A stretch of DNA of 64,000 bases from an uncultured Roseibium sp. GTDB taxonomy: Bacteria; Pseudomonadota; Alphaproteobacteria; Rhizobiales; Stappiaceae. The first letter of the stretch is position 1, and the number at the start of each line of letters is the position of its first letter. The DNA lies in assembly GCF_947499295.1 (NCBI RefSeq), contig NZ_CANMNP010000001.1, forward strand, positions 682,001 through 746,000. The letters are read 5' to 3'. A program made the position numbers and the translations under genes. Positions 59,526-64,000 of this stretch are shown here, piece by piece. The notes below the pieces were generated by a model, which worked only from the letters and a program-made list of their open reading frames with translations, did no database searches and had not been told where the DNA came from.

Positions 59526-60485
59526 GTGGCCGAAATCAACATTCCAAACGAATACCCGGTCGAACTCAAAGCTCCTGATCTGTCGCCGTACAAGTCCGGA
59601 AATACTGGCATCCCTTACATCTGGCGGTTTGACAGCGGCAAGCCCGGAGCAAATGTCATGATCAGCGCAATCGTTCATGGCAATGAGCCTTGCGGGGCGA
59701 TTGCGCTCGATTGGCTGCTGAACAGGGACGTAAGACCAGCAGCCGGCAGCCTGACCTTGGCTTTCATGAACATTGCTGCCTATGAAGCCTTCGACCCGGC
59801 AGACCCGAATGCAACGAGGTGGATTGACGAGGACTTCAACCGGGTCTGGGATGTCGCAGTGCTTGAAGGAGAGCGAGACAGTGTCGAATTGCGCCGAGCA
59901 CGGGAAGTCCGACCGGCGCTGAATGACATCGACTGTCTCCTGGACATTCACAGCATGCAGCATCTTGCGCCTCCCTTGATGATGTCGGGACGCCAGAAGC
60001 GCGCAAAGACACTCGCAGGGTCTGTTGGCGTGCCGGAACGCGTCGTTGGCGATGCCGGTCATGCCGAAGGCCGGCGCATGCGGGACTATGGAGCCTTCGA
60101 TGATCCAGATGCGAGAAATACGGCACTATTGATCGAATGCGGCCAGCATTGGCAAGCCTCGGCGGAGGATCTTGCAAAGGAGGCTGCTATCCGTTTTCTG
60201 GTTGCCACAGGGACACTTGGCAAGGAGGCACTTGCGGCATTTTCCAAACCGAGTGTCACGCAATCCGCATTCACCGTCGTGGAGGCAATCACCATTCAAA
60301 ACGAAGGATTCGTCTTTGCAGAACCGTTTTCAGGGGGAGAAGTTATCGCGCAGAAAGGAACACTCATCGGATACGATGGGACAACTCCCGTTCGAACGCC
60401 TGAAGACGATCTCATGCTCGTGATGCCTTCCAAACGGCTCTGGCGCGGGCAAACGGCAGTAAGACTGGCAAGACGCGATACCTGA
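59526..60485 (+). CDS. Succinylglutamate desuccinylase/aspartoacylase-like protein (M14)
   Basis: 319 residues from GTG 59526, chosen because AAGGAG lies 9 nt upstream; ATG 59505 is possible. ISAIVHGNEPCGAIALDWLL carries the HxxE zinc motif; FNRVWD and LDIHSMQHL supply the other His; ALLIECGQHW has the catalytic Glu. These enzymes remove acyl groups from N-acyl amino acids. Next to M20 and M81 genes, it could de-acylate an imported product. Confidence 0.82.
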   Translation: MAEINIPNEYPVELKAPDLSPYKSGNTGIPYIWRFDSGKPGANVMISAIVHGNEPCGAIALDWLLNRDVRPAAGSLTLAFMNIAAYEAFDPADPNATRWIDEDFNRVWDVAVLEGERDSVELRRAREVRPALNDIDCLLDIHSMQHLAPPLMMSGRQKRAKTLAGSVGVPERVVGDAGHAEGRRMRDYGAFDDPDARNTALLIECGQHWQASAEDLAKEAAIRFLVATGTLGKEALAAFSKPSVTQSAFTVVEAITIQNEGFVFAEPFSGGEVIAQKGTLIGYDGTTPVRTPEDDLMLVMPSKRLWRGQTAVRLARRDT

Positions 60486-60514
60486 CAAGATTTTTTAACC
60501 GAGGGAGGTCGCGA

Positions 60515-61918
60515 ATGGCGACGCGCGAGGCGGCGATCAAGGCCGTATCCAACTATTTCGAAACCGGTGGATTTCAGACCGAACTGGCCGACAGGGTGGC
60601 GGTTCGAACATCGAGCAGGGAACTCGAGCACCAGAAAGAGCTGACACGATATCTGGATGACCTGATGCGGGCCCGCTTTGAGGCGATGGGATTTACGGTC
60701 GAGATATATCGCAATGAAATGCTGGAGCGCGCGCCGTTTCTGGTGGCAAAACGCATTGAAGACCCTTCCCTGCCCACTTTGTTTTGCTACGGACACGGTG
60801 ACACAGTGCCCGGTGAAGACGGATGCTGGAGCGAAGGACGCGACCCCTGGGCCCTCACAGTTGCCCAAACGCCATCCGGTGAACGATGGTTTGGCCGCGG
60901 AACAGCGGACAACAAGTCCCAACATGCCATCAACATGGAAGCTATGCGCCACGTTCTCCAGACACGCGGCAGACTTGGATACAACGTCACCTTTCTGATC
61001 GAGACGGCGGAGGAAATGGGGTCTCCGGGCCTTGAAGAGTTCTGCCGCAAAAACCGCGATTTGCTGGCGGCGGATTTGTTGATCGCATCCGATGGCCCTC
61101 GCTTTTCGACGGACGGACCGGATATCAAGCTCGGCACCAGGGGCGGCCTGAATCTTCGCTTCAGACTGGAGTATCGCGACGGCGGACATCACTCCGGCAA
61201 TTGGGGGGGGCTGCTTGCCAATCCCGCAATTGTGCTCATGCATGCTCTCACCACTCTGGTGAGCCGAAACGGTGAAATCCTTCATCCCGGTTTGAAGCCT
61301 GGGCAGATCAAACCTTCAGTCAGCGCTGCCTTGGCCAACGTGACGGTCACTTCAGGACCTGACGATCCTGAGATCGATCCCTGGTGGGGTGAACCCGGCC
61401 TTAGCGGGGCGGAGAAAGTGTTCGGCTGGAACACGTTCGAGGTGTTGTCTTTCATCACCGGCGATCCTGTGAAAACTCAGAATGCCGTGCCGCCCTTCGC
61501 AGAAGCCATCTGCCAGATACGCTTCGTGGTTGATACAGATCCTGACACTTTCCTTCCGCTGATCCGCGAACATCTTAGAGCGCAGGGTTTCGACGGGATC
61601 ACCGTTGAACCGGCCCGCATGTCGATGCTGCGAGCATCCCGCCTGGATCCAGAGCACCCGGCGGTGGCTTGGGCCGTCACCTCAATCGAAAAGACAACAG
61701 GCAAACCCGTTACGGTCATCCCAAACGCGGGCGGCTCCTTGCCGAACGATATTTTCCTGAACATCATCGGCATGCCCACGATCTGGGTTCCGCACAGCTA
61801 CACGGGCTGCTCCCAGCATGCCCCGGACGAGCATGTCCTGCCGCATTTGATGAAAGAAGGCCTTCAGATGATGACCGGCCTGTTCTGGGATCTCGGCGAC
61901 GGATTTCCCGAGAGCTGA
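60515..61918 (+). CDS. M20-family peptidase
   Basis: 467 residues: TLFCYGHGDTVPGEDGCW with metal His and catalytic Asp, WFGRGTADNKSQHAINMEAM, TAEEMGSPGLEEF with the catalytic Glu pair, and GLNLRFRLEYRDGGHHSGNW in the lid domain. 29 bp after the M14 gene, likely one transcript. It would cut dipeptides or N-acyl amino acids delivered by the importer. Confidence 0.88.
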   Translation: MATREAAIKAVSNYFETGGFQTELADRVAVRTSSRELEHQKELTRYLDDLMRARFEAMGFTVEIYRNEMLERAPFLVAKRIEDPSLPTLFCYGHGDTVPGEDGCWSEGRDPWALTVAQTPSGERWFGRGTADNKSQHAINMEAMRHVLQTRGRLGYNVTFLIETAEEMGSPGLEEFCRKNRDLLAADLLIASDGPRFSTDGPDIKLGTRGGLNLRFRLEYRDGGHHSGNWGGLLANPAIVLMHALTTLVSRNGEILHPGLKPGQIKPSVSAALANVTVTSGPDDPEIDPWWGEPGLSGAEKVFGWNTFEVLSFITGDPVKTQNAVPPFAEAICQIRFVVDTDPDTFLPLIREHLRAQGFDGITVEPARMSMLRASRLDPEHPAVAWAVTSIEKTTGKPVTVIPNAGGSLPNDIFLNIIGMPTIWVPHSYTGCSQHAPDEHVLPHLMKEGLQMMTGLFWDLGDGFPES

Positions 61919-62226
61919 GGCCAAGGGCAAAGGATCTTTCAGCGTACGAATTTCTAGACTTTGATCTCGGAAATGAGGGCAATTTCAGTCCTCATTTCCG
62001 CGCGTTGAATCGCCACCCCCAAAAATTGCAGCAGCAAATTGATACACCTCAATGCCGACGTGCCGGATTTTTTTGTAACTAGTTACATCGCATGACTTCT
62101 GTGCGAGGTGCCCCAAGGTTTTCTGATGAAAATTGAACACGTTACCTCAGCCTCGGATTGATATCCGGGCGCAATTTCGTGTCTCTGCCTTGCGGCGCAA
62201 ATTCCTAAATCAACAGGACGATGATG
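61919..62226. promoter_or_regulatory. Gap with hairpin and palindrome before the reductase gene
   Basis: CGGAAATGAGG 61968-61978 and CCTCATTTCCG 61990-62000 form an 11-bp hairpin after the M20 gene, a possible terminator though without a T run. TGTAAC-TA-GTTACA at 62074-62087 is a perfect 14-bp palindrome, like GntR-family operators, 140 bp before the reductase start. Confidence 0.5.
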
Positions 62227-64000
62227 ATGTCTGTAACTCTATCGCGTCGAAACTTCTTGAAATCGACTTGCTCAACTCTTCTGGTAAGTATGTTTCCGAT
62301 CTCGGCGCATGCTGCGGCGAACCGCGGTGTGACATTCGTTCCCCATGCCGGTCAGGCCGGTGCATTTTGGGGCATGATCAAGGATGGCCAGCTGATCAAG
62401 GCGATCCCACGGACAGAATTTGATCCACGCCCGACAAAAATGATCAGCGATGGGGTCGTCAGCCGAACCTATCACCAGACACGTGTCAAATATCCACATG
62501 TCCGCCGGTCTTATCTTGAAGGTTATGAAAACGGCGATGTACGGCCGGATCTGCGTGCGCGGGAAGACTTTGTGCGCGTGGATTGGGACACTGCGCTGTC
62601 TTTGGTGGCACGTGCGATCCTCGATACAATCGATGAGCACGGCAACGAGGGTCTGTTTTCAACCTCCTACGGGGGCTGGTCTCATGGCGGCGTTCTGACG
62701 CCCAATGTTTTACAGGGCCGTTTTTTCAATCTGATCGGTGGTGCGGCTGTCACCGTTGGCGACTATTCAGGTGGCGCTGGACAAATCATCATGCCGCACG
62801 TTCTGGGCGACATGGAGGTTTATTCGCGCCAGACTTCCTGGTGGCAAATGTTGCAGCATTGCGAGACCTTCGTGATGATTGGCACCGATATGCATAAAAA
62901 CGGCCGTGCAGAGGGCCGTACGACCGATCACTCCATGTATCCGAGATGGGAACAGATCAAGGAAGCCGGTGTCGACTTCATCTCGATCAACCCACAGCGT
63001 ACAACCACCGACGAGTGGCTGAATGCAGAATGGATCAAGATCGTTCCAAACACGGATACGGCGCTCTTCCTTGCCATGAGCTATCACGTCCATGAAAACG
63101 GCAGCTACGACCGGGAATTCCTCGACAAGTACACGGTCGGTGCAGACAAGTTCATTGACTACCTGACCGGCAAGACCGACGACCGTCCCAAAACACCGGA
63201 ATGGGCAGCAGCGATCACTGGCATCGATGCTGATCAGATCCGCGCCCTCGCCGATCGGTGTGCCACCACCAGAACCCAGTTTGCAGGCTCCTGGGCAATC
63301 CAGCGCGCTCAGCACGGTGAAATGCCGTATTGGGCGATAACGGCCTTTGCGGCAATGACCGGCCAGATCGGCCTTCCGGGCGGCGGCGTCGGTTTCAGTT
63401 GGCACTGGGGCCAAGGTGGCGCCCTGTTCGCCCAAGCGCGTGTTCCAGGCGGCTTGCCTCAGGGACGAAACCGCGTCATCGGCATCTGCCCTGCGTCAAG
63501 GTTGAACGAGATGCTGCTCAATCCGGGCAAGGAATTCACTCGAAACGGCAGTACTTTCAAGTTCCCGGATGTTCATCTCATCTACAATTCCGGCAACAAC
63601 TTCGCGTCGCACCAGCAAGACACCAATGAACTGCTGAAGGCAATGGAGAAGGTGAAAACGGTCGTCTGTCAGGACCCCTGGTGGACTGCGGCCGCCCGGT
63701 TTTCCGATATCGTCCTTCCGGCAACATCGCATGTTGAGCGGGATGAAATCAGTTCCGGCGGCACCTATTCCAAGGACAAGGTCTATGCCATGCGCAAGCT
63801 CATAGACCCGGTTGGTGAATCTCTCGATGATTTTGAGATATTCCGGCGCCTGGCGGAAAAATTCGGTGTTGAGGGCCCGTTCACCAACAACATGGAACGC
63901 ATGGACATCATTCAGGAGTCTTATGAGAAGTCTACGGCGGCTGATCATATGGATTTCGATGAATTCTGGACCACCGGGGTCGCCCGTGTGCCTCAGCCGC
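62227..64000 (+). CDS. Molybdopterin oxidoreductase, TorA/DMSO reductase type, 3'-truncated by window edge
   Basis: 591 codons visible. ATG 62227 follows two other ATG codons (62221, 62224); AGGA at 62215 fits the third best. The Tat signal SRRNFLKS targets the folded enzyme to the periplasm. STSYGGWSHGGVLTPNVLQG lies where TorA has its molybdenum-ligand Ser. GDYSGGAGQIIMPHVLGDME, EVYSRQTSWWQMLQ, SIDP-like SINPQRTTTDEW and GQIGLPGGGVGFSWH follow TorA order. No Fe-S Cys motif is present, as in TorA/BisC/DorA. Reduces TMAO, DMSO or biotin sulfoxide-type substrates; which is unknown. Confidence 0.88.
   Translation, partial: MSVTLSRRNFLKSTCSTLLVSMFPISAHAAANRGVTFVPHAGQAGAFWGMIKDGQLIKAIPRTEFDPRPTKMISDGVVSRTYHQTRVKYPHVRRSYLEGYENGDVRPDLRAREDFVRVDWDTALSLVARAILDTIDEHGNEGLFSTSYGGWSHGGVLTPNVLQGRFFNLIGGAAVTVGDYSGGAGQIIMPHVLGDMEVYSRQTSWWQMLQHCETFVMIGTDMHKNGRAEGRTTDHSMYPRWEQIKEAGVDFISINPQRTTTDEWLNAEWIKIVPNTDTALFLAMSYHVHENGSYDREFLDKYTVGADKFIDYLTGKTDDRPKTPEWAAAITGIDADQIRALADRCATTRTQFAGSWAIQRAQHGEMPYWAITAFAAMTGQIGLPGGGVGFSWHWGQGGALFAQARVPGGLPQGRNRVIGICPASRLNEMLLNPGKEFTRNGSTFKFPDVHLIYNSGNNFASHQQDTNELLKAMEKVKTVVCQDPWWTAAARFSDIVLPATSHVERDEISSGGTYSKDKVYAMRKLIDPVGESLDDFEIFRRLAEKFGVEGPFTNNMERMDIIQESYEKSTAADHMDFDEFWTTGVARVPQP

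Noticed and set aside
1-64000. CRISPR array
   Set aside because: No regularly spaced repeats of 25-40 bp with unique spacers were seen; the only tandem array is the four-unit iteron-like set at 28984-29073.

Overview
The window is GC-rich chromosomal DNA with alphaproteobacterial gene content: a GapR/DUF2312 protein, HK97-type phage genes of the kind seen in Hyphomicrobiales, and LysR-controlled peptide-catabolism clusters. The gene families would fit a marine Roseibium/Labrenzia (Stappiaceae)-like bacterium, but that is inference from gene content, not a database result.

Layout. 1-2800 is left chromosomal flank: the N-terminal part of an acetyl-CoA/3-ketoacid-type CoA-transferase (leftward, running off the edge), about 1 kb without a protein gene but with paired helices and an intrinsic terminator (possible structured RNA), tRNA-Gln(TTG) and tRNA-Pro(CGG). 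2819-43681 is a complete-looking temperate siphophage prophage integrated in the 3' end of tRNA-Pro; a 46-bp direct repeat (2819-2864 and 43636-43681) marks attL and attR. 43682-64000 is right chromosomal flank.

Prophage organisation. The integrase and an excisionase-like gene sit beside attR. A rightward HTH repressor (37486) faces a leftward early operon (37357 to 27911) encoding a CII-like regulator, a DnaA-domain-IV-like protein, an adenine methyltransferase-like protein, a GapR homologue, a Gp37/Gp68 (DUF5131) protein, DUF4326 and a replication initiator whose gene contains an iteron-like repeat array, the likely origin. A NusG-like antiterminator (27298) stands at the head of the late region. 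Several intrinsic terminators lie inside that region, which fits antiterminated expression of HNH, TerS, TerL, portal, ClpP-type protease, capsid, connector, tail tube, tail chaperone (with a -1 frameshift heptamer), tape measure, tail tip, tail fibre, and lysis genes (a membrane-anchored GH24 endolysin with three TM segments, plus overlapping i-/o-spanins). Three rightward 'moron' genes (pentapeptide repeat, two-TM protein, VasI-like secreted protein) interrupt the leftward operon. The left arm carries a KpsC-like capsule glycosyltransferase, a serine recombinase, and an RHH protein beside a perfect 13-bp-arm operator. A 1.5-kb cassette of unknown proteins with a GNAT-like acyltransferase lies beside the repressor.

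Right flank. It holds a LysR/cystathionine-beta-lyase-like/EamA-exporter group, an HTH plus membrane-protein pair with a palindromic operator, two VOC proteins, then a coherent uptake-and-hydrolysis cluster: an M20 amidohydrolase (AbgB-like), a complete dipeptide/oligopeptide ABC importer, a LysR regulator, an M81 (MlrC-like) peptidase, an M14 succinylglutamate desuccinylase/aspartoacylase-like enzyme and a second M20 peptidase. The window ends inside a TorA/DMSO-reductase-type molybdoenzyme gene with a Tat signal.
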